A stretch of 64,000 nt of DNA from Microstegium vimineum (Eukaryota; Streptophyta; Magnoliopsida; Poales; Poaceae). How positions within the stretch are numbered: the stretch's first letter is position 1; each line of letters opens with the position of its first letter. Shown one piece after another: positions 1 through 10,430 of this stretch. The notes beneath the pieces are model-generated. The model was not told the origin of the DNA. It worked only from the letters and a program-made list of their open reading frames with translations, and ran no database searches. The stretch is taken from positions 18,513,724 to 18,577,723 of the forward strand of contig CM039139.1 of the NCBI GenBank assembly GCA_022036555.1. The letters are read 5' to 3'. Made by a program: the position numbers and the translations under genes.

Positions 1-781
1 ACACTCAGCTCTACTTATTTACCAGCTCACATTGGATCATTCTGGCTCATGAGTGCATGCATATATGATACTGTATCACTTTCGTATTTAATTCACATTA
101 ATTCAGCACTAAAATGAAGCAATTATGTAAACATTTGGGCATGCTTGGAGGGTTTCACTCCTAGATTAGATGATTATATAACATAAAATGGTCTACTTTC
201 TGCGGAACTCAACTCAACAGAAATCGAGCCCATCGGGGCCTTCTCGTCCTTCATCGCTGGTTTCACTCGTAGGCCCACTTCAACGCTTCTACACGATAAT
301 TGGCCCAGGTGGGCACAACTAATAGCCCCCTAAAAAACGGGGCGAGTCCTCATCCTTCCTGAGCAGAAGACCAGTTAGCTCAACTACCAGGAATCCCGTT
401 GGCGACGGGAGCGGACACCGGAACGGAACGGCACTCGTGGTTGGACGCCCTATCACGGGCGGCCACGCGAGCGCGTATGATTGGCGGAACGGACGCCAAT
501 AATACCCCTCGCTCGCCTCCCTCTCCCTCTCCTCGACGCATCGCCGCTGCTCGCTCTCTACGCGCGGACGCGGCGCCCTCGCCTCCCTGTCACTCCCTCG
601 TCCCCCGCCCCATCCCCGCCGCGTCGCCCTCCGCCTCCAAATAAAGTAAACGCGGGCGACAGGAGGCCACCACCAAATCCCCCTTCGACCCGTCGCCGCC
701 CCGCTCGATCCCCTCCGCCTTCTTCGCCGCCGTCCCCCCCGGACCGCGCAGCTCCCCGGAACCGAGAAGGACCCCGGCGCC
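1..781. other. upstream region and probable 5' leader of ARL8
   Basis: Positions 1 to about 330 are AT-rich and show no gene or repeat that I recognise. From about 330 to 781 the sequence becomes GC- and CpG-rich, with CT-rich stretches (about 505-620) typical of grass promoters and leaders. I see no clear TATA box at a sensible distance from the ARL8 start at 782. Open frames on both strands here are products of high GC content and match no family. Confidence 0.5.
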
Positions 782-3133
782 ATGGGGTTCTGGGAGGCTT
801 TTCTCAACTGGCTCCGCAGGTACGATGCTATTCCCTTGGTCTGCTTCGTTTGATTGGTCTGCTGCGCATTGCGCGGTCGGGGGTTCGGGCATGGCGAGGG
901 ACGTACGGCGGGTAGGAGATCTGAAAGTTCCTCTGGTTTTGTCAAGATTGGTTAAGATTGTTACGGACGCAGTGAAGTTTGCAGCTTGCTTGTGGAAAGT
1001 TTCTGGCGTGTAGCAATGTGATTATTACAGCGTGATCCTATTAGGGGGGAAAGGATTGGGTTCATGCGGTTTGTTTTCTCCATCAGTAAACTTGAGATTC
1101 GGCACCTTTGCTTGTGAACTGCTGTATCACCGTCGGGCAATCTATTAAATATGCCAATCAGCCTTTTTTTCTCTCTCTACAGAAAAGGCTTTCAGGCTTT
1201 AGTAGAACATGCCGATCAAAATCTCTTGGGGCCTATGGGAGATTACAAAACATGAAATTCGTGAATATCACTTATCCAAAAAGGATAAATGGGTTCTTTT
1301 TTTTCGGAAAAAAAAGGATAAATGGGTTCGGTTATTCTATGTTGATTATCATGTTAGCGCTAGTATAGCTAACATGAAATTCGTGAATATCACTTATCCG
1401 AAAAGTTTTTGGTGGTACTCCAGGATTAACCTGTTGCTGGTAGTTATTTGTTGTACTTCAATCATTGGCGTATAGTATAGCTACCAGTATAGACGGTTTA
1501 TTTCATCTCTACCTAACATCCAGGTTGGCTTTGGACTTAGATGCATAAAAATACAAAAGTGCTTACATCCTACGAATGTGTCTTGCACATGCACTTGTTG
1601 GGTGGCTGAGCATTACTTTGACATATGTAACACTTGTAAAAGGATGAACTGATGTAATCCGCCATTCCTTTCAATTCAAGGAGCTTGTCTGCTAGAATAA
1701 CAGTTTTCTGCTCTCTTGTTTACATCTTCAGCCTCTTCTTCAAGCAAGAGATGGAGCTTTCCTTGATAGGGCTCCAAAATGCTGGGAAAACATCACTTGT
1801 GAACGTCGTTGCTGTAAGTATTAGGCATTGTTTTGGTACCACCCATATACTGGAGGTATGATGAAATATATTTATCCTTGATAAACATGTATTTTTTGCA
1901 GACTGGAGGCTTTAGTGAGGATATGATCCCTACTGTAGGATTCAATATGAGAAAGGTTACCAAAGGAAATGTGACAATAAAATTGTGGGATCTTGGAGGC
2001 CAACCAAGATTCCGGAGCATGTGGGAGAGATACTGCCGTGCGGTTCTGCAATTGTGTATGTATTTCATTCCTAATTTGTCATTTAAAGTAAGAATATCAC
2101 TAATGCTCACCAGCTGCCATGCTTAGTTGTGGCTTCTTGCGTGTCTATTATTTTGGTAATACAGTATGCATATCATTCTGATAGTAAGATTTATCAATTT
2201 AGTTACAATTGTTTTCTCAGCTATCCTACTTTTCTAAACGCTTTCTTTAAGGTTCTCATAGCCTAGTTCTCTTACTTTTTGGTTTATATATTTTAGTTGT
2301 CTTTGTGGTCAGGATGAGAGTTAGCTTGCTTTATGCCCGTTTGTATCTTAGTTGTCATGTGATGTCTTGATTATATGTTTATATGCTTCTGTCGATATGC
2401 TTTTCTAATATATATGCTGATGATCCTGTTTATTTGTTGCCCATTTTTTAAAGTTTGCTTTTTCCTGTATGATGGCGGCGGTGCATTGTTTATCTCTTTC
2501 AATCCTTTGCTATTTTTCTTTTATGTAGATAATGATGAAGCATTTTTTATCTGTTTCTGACTTTCTGTTATTTTTTTCTGAAACAATGAGCTGGAAGTCG
2601 TGCCAGCTGTACAATTTTTTTATTCTTATTACTTCCACAGGTTTTATATTTTATACCTAGCTGCATTGAAACTTGCTGTATGATTTTCTTATATTCTGAA
2701 GGTTAAGGACTGAGAACTTCTAGTGTTGGATGTCTAAATTGTTTTGTTTCTGCAGGTATGTTGTTGACGCGGCAGATCGAGAAAACTTGGCCATTGCGAA
2801 AGGGGAGCTCCATGACCTCTTGAGCAAGCCATCTTTGACCGGGATCCCATTACTAGTCATTGGCAATAAAATCGACAAACCTGAAGCTTTCCCTAAGCAA
2901 ACCTTCACAGATCTAATGCAAGTGCATGCTAAGCTACTACACTCCGTTATGATTTCTCTGAAAATATCAGTTTGATACATTATACTCATCTACTGCCTGG
3001 TGAATGGTATTGCAGGGGCCTAAAGACAATCACTGACCGAGAAGTGGCATGCTTCATGATATCATGCAAGAACTCAACCAACATTGATTCTGTCATTGAC
3101 TGGCTGGTGAAGCACTCGAAAAAGAAGAATTGA
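782..3133 (+). CDS. ARL8: ARL8-type ADP-ribosylation-factor-like small GTPase (5 exons, one frame irregularity)
   Basis: Exons: 782-819, 1732-1813, 1902-2053 (or 2055), 2756-2917, 3016-3133. The family is an Arf-like GTPase of endolysosomal/vacuolar membranes. Visible motifs are the N-terminal amphipathic [19 protein letters not shown]-loop GLQNAGKTS, switch I PTVGFNM, switch II WDLGGQ, NKID, and C-terminal [15 protein letters not shown] ending in KHSKKKN. The start gives the normal ARL8 N-terminus and about the usual 184 residues. Two oddities are seen. Exon 3 lacks one T after GCGGTT (about 2041-2046), so the family donor at 2056 would shift the frame; a GT two bases upstream (2054) restores it, with three residues (LQL) where the family has four. 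Intron 4 begins GCAAGT at 2918, a GC-AG intron. Intron 1 contains a 29-bp direct repeat. The family call is secure; whether the allele is functional depends on the exon 3 donor used. Confidence 0.93.
1249..1399 (+). repeat. 29-bp direct repeat in ARL8 intron 1
   Basis: The same 29 bases (beginning AACATGAAATTCGTGAATAT and ending CACTTATCC) occur at 1249-1277 and 1371-1399. A shorter AAAGGATAAATGGGTT motif is also repeated between them (about 1280-1296 and 1313-1328). This looks like local duplication inside the intron and no coding role is suggested. Confidence 0.8.
2918..3015 (+). other. ARL8: GC-AG intron (ARL8 intron 4)
   Basis: The only donor that keeps the conserved [13 protein letters not shown] junction is AT|GCAAGT at 2917/2918, paired with TTGCAG at 3015. 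GCAAGT is the usual consensus of the minor GC-AG class, which is spliced by the major spliceosome. Confidence 0.85.
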
Positions 3134-5096
3134 ACTTTAATCTGTACTGGCTCTTAAAGTGCACTCCAGTTTCCTTCTTTTTGCATGTCGCATAGCATTG
3201 GAGCTGTAAATTACGCAAGAGGTATTGATCAGGGATGTTGTGTTCATAATTTTGTTAACCTGGTTTGGCAGTATGTTGGTGGACTGCGTCTGGTATTGTG
3301 TACGCCCGTGCTCTGTTACAACTTACATGAGGCTGCCTTCTGTTTTGGTCGATGCGATTTGTTTCACATGGTTTACCTTAAATGAAACTAAACTGGGATG
3401 AGGTGTTGTTGATGCAGTAAATGGACGTTGGTGAAAACCAAATCCAGTTAAATAACGAAAATGGTTATCCAGACAGCTATTTTTTAAAAATTTTGAAATA
3501 CACATATACCACGAGAGGTGAACCGGGAAATTATTTATTTCCCTTTGAAATATAGAAACTGTGGAGGAAACTAGAGTGTTTGGATCAGAGAAATTATTTG
3601 GAGGCTCGATTACATTGCACTTTTTTTTCAGCTATGTCTTCTACTTCCTCTGTTAAAGTTCAAACACGTCTTTGGCAGTTTAACTGCTCTAGTTTTGAGT
3701 GCATTTTTAGAAAACACACATTAACTTAGAGTTCAAATAATTGTACCATCAAGACATTTTGCAGAGAATTTAATGGAGTAATTAGATGTTGTACATATTG
3801 GTGTGTTAGATATTGTACTTATGTATTTTTCTTTATAAATTGATCAAAATTAAAAGTTTGACTTAGAACTAAATCAATGCGGCCTCTTTGTAATAAAGGA
3901 TTTATGAATGAAAATTTGTAGGATTTGTAAAGATTTTTTCCTATGTAGACCTTTCGAACAAAGGCTTGCAAAATTCCTATGCGATGACCAAATCTATAGG
4001 AATTTGGGACGAAATCAGGTCCAACCTCTTAAAAACTTTCATTTGTGTTCATTTCTATTCTTTTCTAAGTCCTGTGTTTCTCCCGTGGTGTATCAAATGC
4101 TCCATTAGAGAATTTATGTAAAGATTACAAGTGAGATGCAACTCCAAGGTCCTCTTTGGAGCATGAGTAATTTTCTCTATTCCTACGTTTTTCCAATAAG
4201 AATGAACTAACTCTTGTAAATTTTATGCGTAATTCGTGTGAAATTTCTAAGTTCCAAATATACCATAATCCTATATTTATTTATCTTATTCCTATGTTTT
4301 GGATATCCTATTTTTAAAGAGGCCCTGACTAATAATTTTGGACTGAAGGAGTAAGTTTTTTTTTCAAGCACTCCATGTAAGTGCATTTTTAGTTTTGCAG
4401 CTTTTGTACCTCTCCTTTTTGTGCTCATATAAATGAAATTCTATGATGCTCTTAGTTTGGTTTAGGCAAATCCTATACTGTTCGAAATGCTTTCTAAATC
4501 TTCAAGCTACAAGGGTATTCCACTATTTTGTCAATCCAAAATATTTAATCCAAGCAAGCACACATCACATGTATGAAAAGAACATATGATTTTAATAATG
4601 TTCACATTTTCAAAACTTTGTTCCAATGGGTAAAAATGCAAAAATTTCTCTCTGCTCAGGTGGTTGTCGCCTTCTCCCGTCCAAGTCCAAAGTCCGTACA
4701 ACCAACCGACAAAATTGAAATTTTTGGTTTGAATGGTTGATGCCAAATTTTGATTAACAAAACTTGGCAAACCAAAATCTTTACCTAATTTTAGCAACTT
4801 TTTATTGCTAAATCTTTGACATGTCAATTATTGGTAGCCCGTAGCCAACTAATCAAGTTGTTTACAGTTTCAAAAAAAAAAATTCAAGTTGTTTACCCTT
4901 AAGGCTAGCGGGTTTCACTTTCTTTAATTAATAGGACCGAATTTGTGGACTTTGGCCTGCCCTTACCGAATTACAAGAGGGTCGTTAAGGCCATGTTTGG
5001 AACACATATTTTTTTCTCTCTATTATAGCATTTTGCCATGAAAATAAATTGATTGTGAAATTGATGCGTTTTAAATAGCTTCTTATGCCTTGTTTA
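3134..5096. other. ARL8 3' UTR and intergenic AT-rich DNA
   Basis: The first 250-300 bases are probably the ARL8 3' UTR. The rest is AT-rich and contains a MITE-like insert at 3881-4324. Remnants of an older Stowaway-like repeat flank it: AAAAGTTTGACTTAGAAC at about 3852 and TTTTGGACTGAAGGAGTA at about 4336. From 4500 to 5096 I recognise nothing beyond a stray MITE-end motif (GGCCATGTTTGGAAC) near 4990. Confidence 0.5.
3881..4324. repeat. MITE-like element with GGCCTCTTTG terminal inverted repeats
   Basis: GGCCTCTTTG at 3881-3890 is matched by its inverted form TAAAGAGGCC at 4315-4324 with one mismatch. The interior is AT-rich and non-coding. It appears to be inserted in an older Stowaway-like repeat whose two ends lie on either side. 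The superfamily is not clear and I see no certain target duplication. Confidence 0.5.
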
Positions 5097-5405
5097 GTTC
5101 CACACGAAATCCAAAATATTTTAGGTTTTGGCTCTTCATTTTACAAAATGGAACTAAACACCACCTAAAATATTTGACAAAAAGTGGTCTATTCCCAATT
5201 TTGTATTTTGGACTCAAGAGACCAAAATAAAGGAATCTTTGCATTGGTTTGTGTGTCATCCTCACAATTCCATCATTGAAATCTAAAATAAGCTAAATTT
5301 TGGTTGGAACTAAACAACCCACCAAAATATTTTGCATTCTGAATTTTTAAATCCAAAATAGTTGAAATTTTGGATTTTGGATTTTGGTTGAAACTAAACA
5401 TGGCC
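5097..5405. repeat. MITE with GCCTTGTTTAGTTCC-type termini
   Basis: The left end GCCTTGTTTAGTTCC (5097-5111) is mirrored by GAAACTAAACATGGCC (5390-5405). Internal copies of GGAACTAAAC at about 5150 and 5305 show internal duplication. This end sequence is very common in grass MITEs. The element lies just upstream of the GC-rich SURF1 promoter. Confidence 0.65.
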
Positions 5406-5759
5406 TTAGTATTTTTTTTTTAAATGTAACCTGAAGTTCCGGTTTTGCCCCTGGCGCTCTCCTCTCCTTCAGCAGGGCCGCCGCTCAGCCCAGCGCCGCC
5501 ACCGCTCAACCACAGCGCCGCCGCCCACCAGTTCCCAGCGCCACCCCGCTCGCCTCCGTCCGTGAGCGCGGAGAGAAGGGAGCAAGCTTCGAGGGGGTGG
5601 GCGCCACGCGGAGACGGCGATTGATTGGCTGGACGGAGCCGCCGCCGACCAGACCCTAAGCTGGCGCCGGGAGTGACGCCGGATCTGGTGCTGCGATCTG
5701 CGAGGGTTTGGGCGTTGCTGCCGTCCGCGAGGCTTGGTACTGCCGTCTGGACCTCAGAG

Positions 5760-8700
5760 ATGGCGGCATCGCTCTCCAAGCACCTCCGGCTCCGCCTGCG
5801 CGGCAGCCGCGAGCATTGCCTCCTCAACTCCCGCGCCTGCACTTCCCACACCTTATCACCAGCACCTCCCCCTCCATCTCGTCCTCTTGCCGCGGCCGCG
5901 CCGCCGCCCCCAGGTATCCGTCTACCCTAACAATCATCGTCTTCTTCCTTCTTCCGAAATGCCTTGCGAATCACCTGCAGATCGTGTCGCGTCCCACTCG
6001 CAGGGGCAGGCAAGGAGGCCAGTGCGTGGTCCAAACTCTTCCTCTTCGCTCCCGGCGCCATCACCTTCGGCCTCGGCACATGGCAGCTCTTCCGGAGGCA
6101 GGAGAAGGTCATACCGCGCACGCGCGCTCATTACTTCCGGCTTCGTTTTGTTGGCTTCGAGACCTCACCGTGTTCTGTTTCCTGTTCGACCTCAGATAGA
6201 GATGCTGGATTACAGGACGCGGAGGCTGGAGATGGAGCCCGTTGCATGGAACGAGGTCACCACCCTTGGTGATCTAGCAGCTCTGGAGTTCCGAAAAATT
6301 GTGTGCGAGGGTGATTTCGACAAGGAGAAGTCCGTATTCATTGGGCCTCGCTCTCGGAGCATCTCGGGTGTCACGGAGAATGGGTATTATGTGATCACTC
6401 CATTGATTCCTAGGTCAACTGAGCCTGGCAGGTAAACTATATGGAACATTCTGAATCACAGTCTCTATCTTTCAAATTACCTTCAACACCAGCATTGTAC
6501 TCTTGCAAGGTCTATCACTCTGATTGAGTTTGATGTCCTTTGTGAAGTCCTTGTGCAAAGCTACTACTTTTTCTTTGAGACATTCAAAGCTACTACATTT
6601 CAAATGACGAATATTTATAGAAGCCTGGCTATGGTTAAATTGGCAAATGATGATTTGATAAAAAAGAATTCAATTAAGAAAAATTCTTTAATAGGGTCGA
6701 ATGAAAAGATGATCCAATATCAGAATCAAATATGATCATGCGAAGCAGCTAGGAAGACGTGTCTTACTTGGGAGTCAATCCATCACGATTGAATTATAAA
6801 GGATGCACGAGTTAGCAGTGATGCTTTGGATTCTAAAATGGCTTGGTTTATATGCCCCCACCATTGCCTTTCTTTGTAAAATGAAAATTTTCATTTGGCT
6901 AGGAATGATTTAAAAAGTCATGCAATTATCTTCATCGAAAATTTGCAAAGCTTGCGTAGATTCAAACAATACTGTTTTTTTTTTCATGTATTGATAGATG
7001 AACTGAAAGTCGAGCGGTAACACAGATTGTGAAACCATGGCTGGCAATAATCTTGCACATTTGCAGTTTTATTACAGCGAAGTGGATGTATATGCACGCG
7101 CATGCATGAGTGTCTGTGTAGCATGGATAGGGGTGTGGATGTGGGTTCAGTTTTAATTTGTTGAGAAATTACTTGTTAACTTGTTAAGTATGCATGGAAG
7201 GGAGGGGGTGGTGACTCCCGAGTGGCTTCTTGAGCCACCCCCCACGCCGGCAGCCCGGGTTCGATCCCTGGGGCTGGCACCGGGAGGTCCCTTTGCAGCC
7301 TTCCTAGTGAAAAAAAAGTATGCATGGAAGGACCTGTACGGCCACAGTTAAGTATTTGTGCCTTGTGCAATCTGATTACTTCTTTGTTCTTGAACCAGTA
7401 CATGCAGATTTATGAGTGACTTGCTTGGTATGCTCCCTTTTGATTTTATCTCCCACACATTCTGTCATAGCAATCTCGAGAAATTTAGTATTGCCACAAT
7501 GCCACTGTTGTGTACTCCAACTAAAAGACCGTCTAAACGGTTTACACTTTACAGCATTCATGGGGGTTACCAAACTTCTGTTGGCAGCACCCAAATCCCC
7601 AAACACCTTGCCTAATACAGAGCATACCTAAAGGCTAAAGTTCAGGAAAAGCGCAACACAGATACCACTACTGAAACCAGCAACTAGCATAACAGAAACT
7701 ACTACCTTTCTGCAAACTAAAGTCAATTCCCAGACTCCTCCCAACTTCAGCTTATGTCAGGTTACTTGTCCATCACTATCCTTAGATGGCAGCATCACTT
7801 CAAGTCAATCCACTTCCCAGTTTGCACCAACTCAATTTTTTTTATATATAATTACTTCCTCGACACTTGAAGACTTTTTTTCTCGAAAGCACAGGAGAGG
7901 CATTATATTAAGAAGGAAAAAGAGGTACAAGTGGCCAAAACAACACAAACACAAAAATCCCCCCCCCCCCCCCCCCCCCCCCCCACACACACACACTGTT
8001 GCTGCTGCCCTTAGGAGCACTCGCGCTGCGAAAGAAACTAGAGACTACCAAACCACCATAAGACAGGGTGCTAACCACGCGGAACAATGACTCACTGATC
8101 AAATACTTCAGTGCATCTGGTAGCTTGTTTGAACCCCAATCGAAAGCCTAAGCCTCCTGCTTCAGGACCACCACAATCTTCTCATCCAGCCCATACTTCA
8201 ACCGTAGAATAGAAATTGGGGGGGGTCCTATCCAACACTCGGGATTTTGCCCCTCCTGTGCCTCAGCTTTTTTACGGCCAGTAGGTGGGAGCCTGTATGT
8301 CCTCCGGGTGACATTGACTTCCTCTGAGGAGCTTTTGGGGTTTGGTTTAATGGTGGTTGGGGCGGGTTTGAAGGGAAGACCCCGGGCAGCAGATGGACCA
8401 GCAGTGGGTGGGTTCGGTGCTGGGAGCCGCCAGAGATGAGGAACAGAGCAGGGTGGGGAAGACAACACAATAGAGATGCTCACTGGCGTATGAAATATAA
8501 GATGCCCAAGTGGGCTGTAGACAGTCCCTAGAAATTTAAAATTAATCATAGTGTTTTACAGGTTATCTTCATCTTTGTAAGAAATTGTTTGTCAGCTTGC
8601 AGTCACCTATCCTTGTGAATAGAGGATGGGTTCCTCGTGGATGGCGTGATAAAAATATTATGGATCTCCAGATCCTGGATGAAGCTTCAGAGTCCCCAGA

Positions 8701-10430
8701 ATCTGTTAAAAAGACAGATGAAAAAGTTTCGCGGTGGAAGTTTTGGTCTAACAAGCCTAAATCGTCTCCTGAGGTGATCTCTGTTCCCTATCTTATGGCA
8801 TAGTTTACAATCTGTTACCTGAAATTCTAAATGTACCAAACTGTCAAAAGCTTGCTACTTTCCTCATCAAATTCATTTTCCACGTGTTGTGTGTGTTGTT
8901 ATGTTATTATTTTTTGTGTGCCATGGTATGTGAACTCCTTGAACATGATAGTGTTGTGAGTTGTGCCAACCCTTTTATATCGAATAAGTACTGTTATTAT
9001 TGCTCTTACTAGACCTGCTATAGATCATTTGTGCCTTCTAGAATGATAATGATATGGATAGTATAGGGTGGTTGTTGGGTGTTTGTGAAAATTGAATCAA
9101 ATAGTTAGTATTATGCTGCCATAAGTACTATACTTGCGATCATTCAATGTATACATATCCCTCTAGTTGTATTTGCATTGCTTCAATTAGGCACAAAGTT
9201 TATGCAAGTTACCTTTTGCAGATTGAAAAACCTAGGATACCACCACCTGTAAGGGTTATTGGAGTAATCCGAGGAAGTGAGAAGCCAAGCATATTTGTTC
9301 CAGCTAATGAGCCCAGTACTGGCCAGTGGTTTTATGTGGATGTTCCCCAGATTGCTCGTGCTTGTGGACTTCCTGAGAATACTGTTTATATAGAAGATGT
9401 AAATGAAGATGTATCTCCAACAAACCCTTATCCTGTTCCAAAAGATGTCAACACCTTGATTCGTCACTCAGTGATGCCAGATGACCATCTTAACTACACG
9501 TTTACATGGTATACACTTAACCCCAAGCTCATCACTCCTTGCAGCTGTATTAGTTCATCCTTTCTTAGTTTTATTTTTTGACTGTTGTTACTAATAGTTT
9601 CACTCATCTGGATGTTTGGAGTTTGGACAGTAATCTCTGACTTTATCTGACATGCACTGTTGATAATAAGTTCATGGCCTCTATGAATGTGAATTCATAA
9701 TATCTATATAACCTGACTTTGAGTTTGTCAGTTCATCACCAGCAACCTATGATGATCGACATCTTCTCAGCAAGAAATACTTGTTCTGAACATGGAAAAC
9801 TCCTTTTTGATATGTGCTACTGGAATGATTAATATATTCTAGATAGCTTCATTTAGGTGGACCCACCATGTATCACTGCTCAACTAGGTTTTTCCTGTTG
9901 AACCATTGCTTGTTGCACACTCATACTGAGAACTATAGCAGTATGATGTTGTGCTGACTTACATATTCGGTGATGTCTGTCCATTATGTAACCGAAGTGA
10001 TGGGATCTTAGGATACGGCCATGAAATGCTACTGTGGTATGATAAATTAACTTGTAGAAATCGAGAAAAAAGCAAGGGGATAAGGCTCTCGTGAAGGGAA
10101 TTCGCAACATATCAGGGGGTTCTTGTCCTGAACTCTCTTGAACTGAACTTGCATGCTTGTATGCATTGCTCACATAGTCGTCAAATGTGATAAGCTAGCA
10201 GGCGGCCTATGTTGATACACATGCTATTTTTTTTTCCAGAATAGACATCTTCATGGGATGCTGATTCTGTAAATGTGGCATTTGCTTCCTTGTGTGCATC
10301 ATATCATCACTTTGTGTGTGTGTTTTCTGTTAGGTACACTCTTTCTGCTGCTGTGACTTACATGGCTTCCAAGCGGATAAAAGCAAAGAAGGTCAGGATT
10401 AGCAGGAATGGAGTCCAAACTTCCACATGA
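5760..10430 (+). CDS. SURF1: SURF1-like mitochondrial cytochrome c oxidase assembly protein (6 exons)
   Basis: Exons: 5760-5913, 6004-6107, 6196-6431, 8596-8773, 9222-9508, 10334-10430. All junctions are GT-AG and phase-consistent, and give 351 residues, the usual plant SURF1 length. SURF1 helps assemble complex IV in the mitochondrial inner membrane. The N-terminus (MAASLSKHLRLRLRGSREHC) is Arg/Ser/Leu-rich like a mitochondrial presequence. A first membrane helix (FLFAPGAITFGLGTWQ) is followed by the family core: QLFRRQEKIEMLDYR, then ILVNRGWVPRGWRD, then the segment from PPVRVIGVIRGSEKPSIF to YPVPKDVNTLIRHSVMPDDH and NYTFTWYTLSAA. The last helix leads into a basic tail. The start chosen is the first ATG in frame with the presequence. 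Intron 3 (6432-8595) is enlarged by a SINE, a LINE tail and simple repeats. I see no defect. Confidence 0.95.
7202..7316 (+). mobile_element. short tRNA-related SINE in SURF1 intron 3
   Basis: A roughly 115-bp insert contains a good RNA polymerase III B box (GGTTCGATCCC, 7258-7268) and ends in a short A tract (7310-7317). It is flanked by a perfect 15-16-bp direct repeat, AAGTATGCATGGAAGG, at 7186-7201 and 7316-7331, which is the size expected of a SINE target-site duplication. The A box is weak. I do not know the family. Confidence 0.8.
7875..7934 (-). mobile_element. 3' tail of a LINE-type retrotransposon, minus orientation
   Basis: A T run followed by TCTCGAAAGCACAGGAGAGG and CATTATATTAAGAAGG is the reverse complement of a 3' tail often seen at the ends of plant non-LTR retrotransposons. 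The upstream part of the element may extend towards 8550, because a minus-strand open frame runs over 8148-8549, but I cannot tie that frame to a LINE protein. Confidence 0.4.
7959..8000 (+). repeat. C26 homopolymer plus (CA)n microsatellite
   Basis: There are 26 consecutive C residues (7959-7984) followed by about seven CA units. It lies inside SURF1 intron 3. Its exact length is likely to be unreliable in any assembly. Confidence 0.9.

Noticed and set aside
319..945. Long GC-rich open frames on both strands upstream of ARL8
   Set aside because: They are Arg/Pro-rich, overlap in several frames and show no domain. They lie over the promoter and leader of ARL8.
7250..7275. GGTTCGATCCC as part of a tRNA gene
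   Set aside because: No cloverleaf can be drawn around it and it is flanked by a SINE-type target duplication with an A tail.
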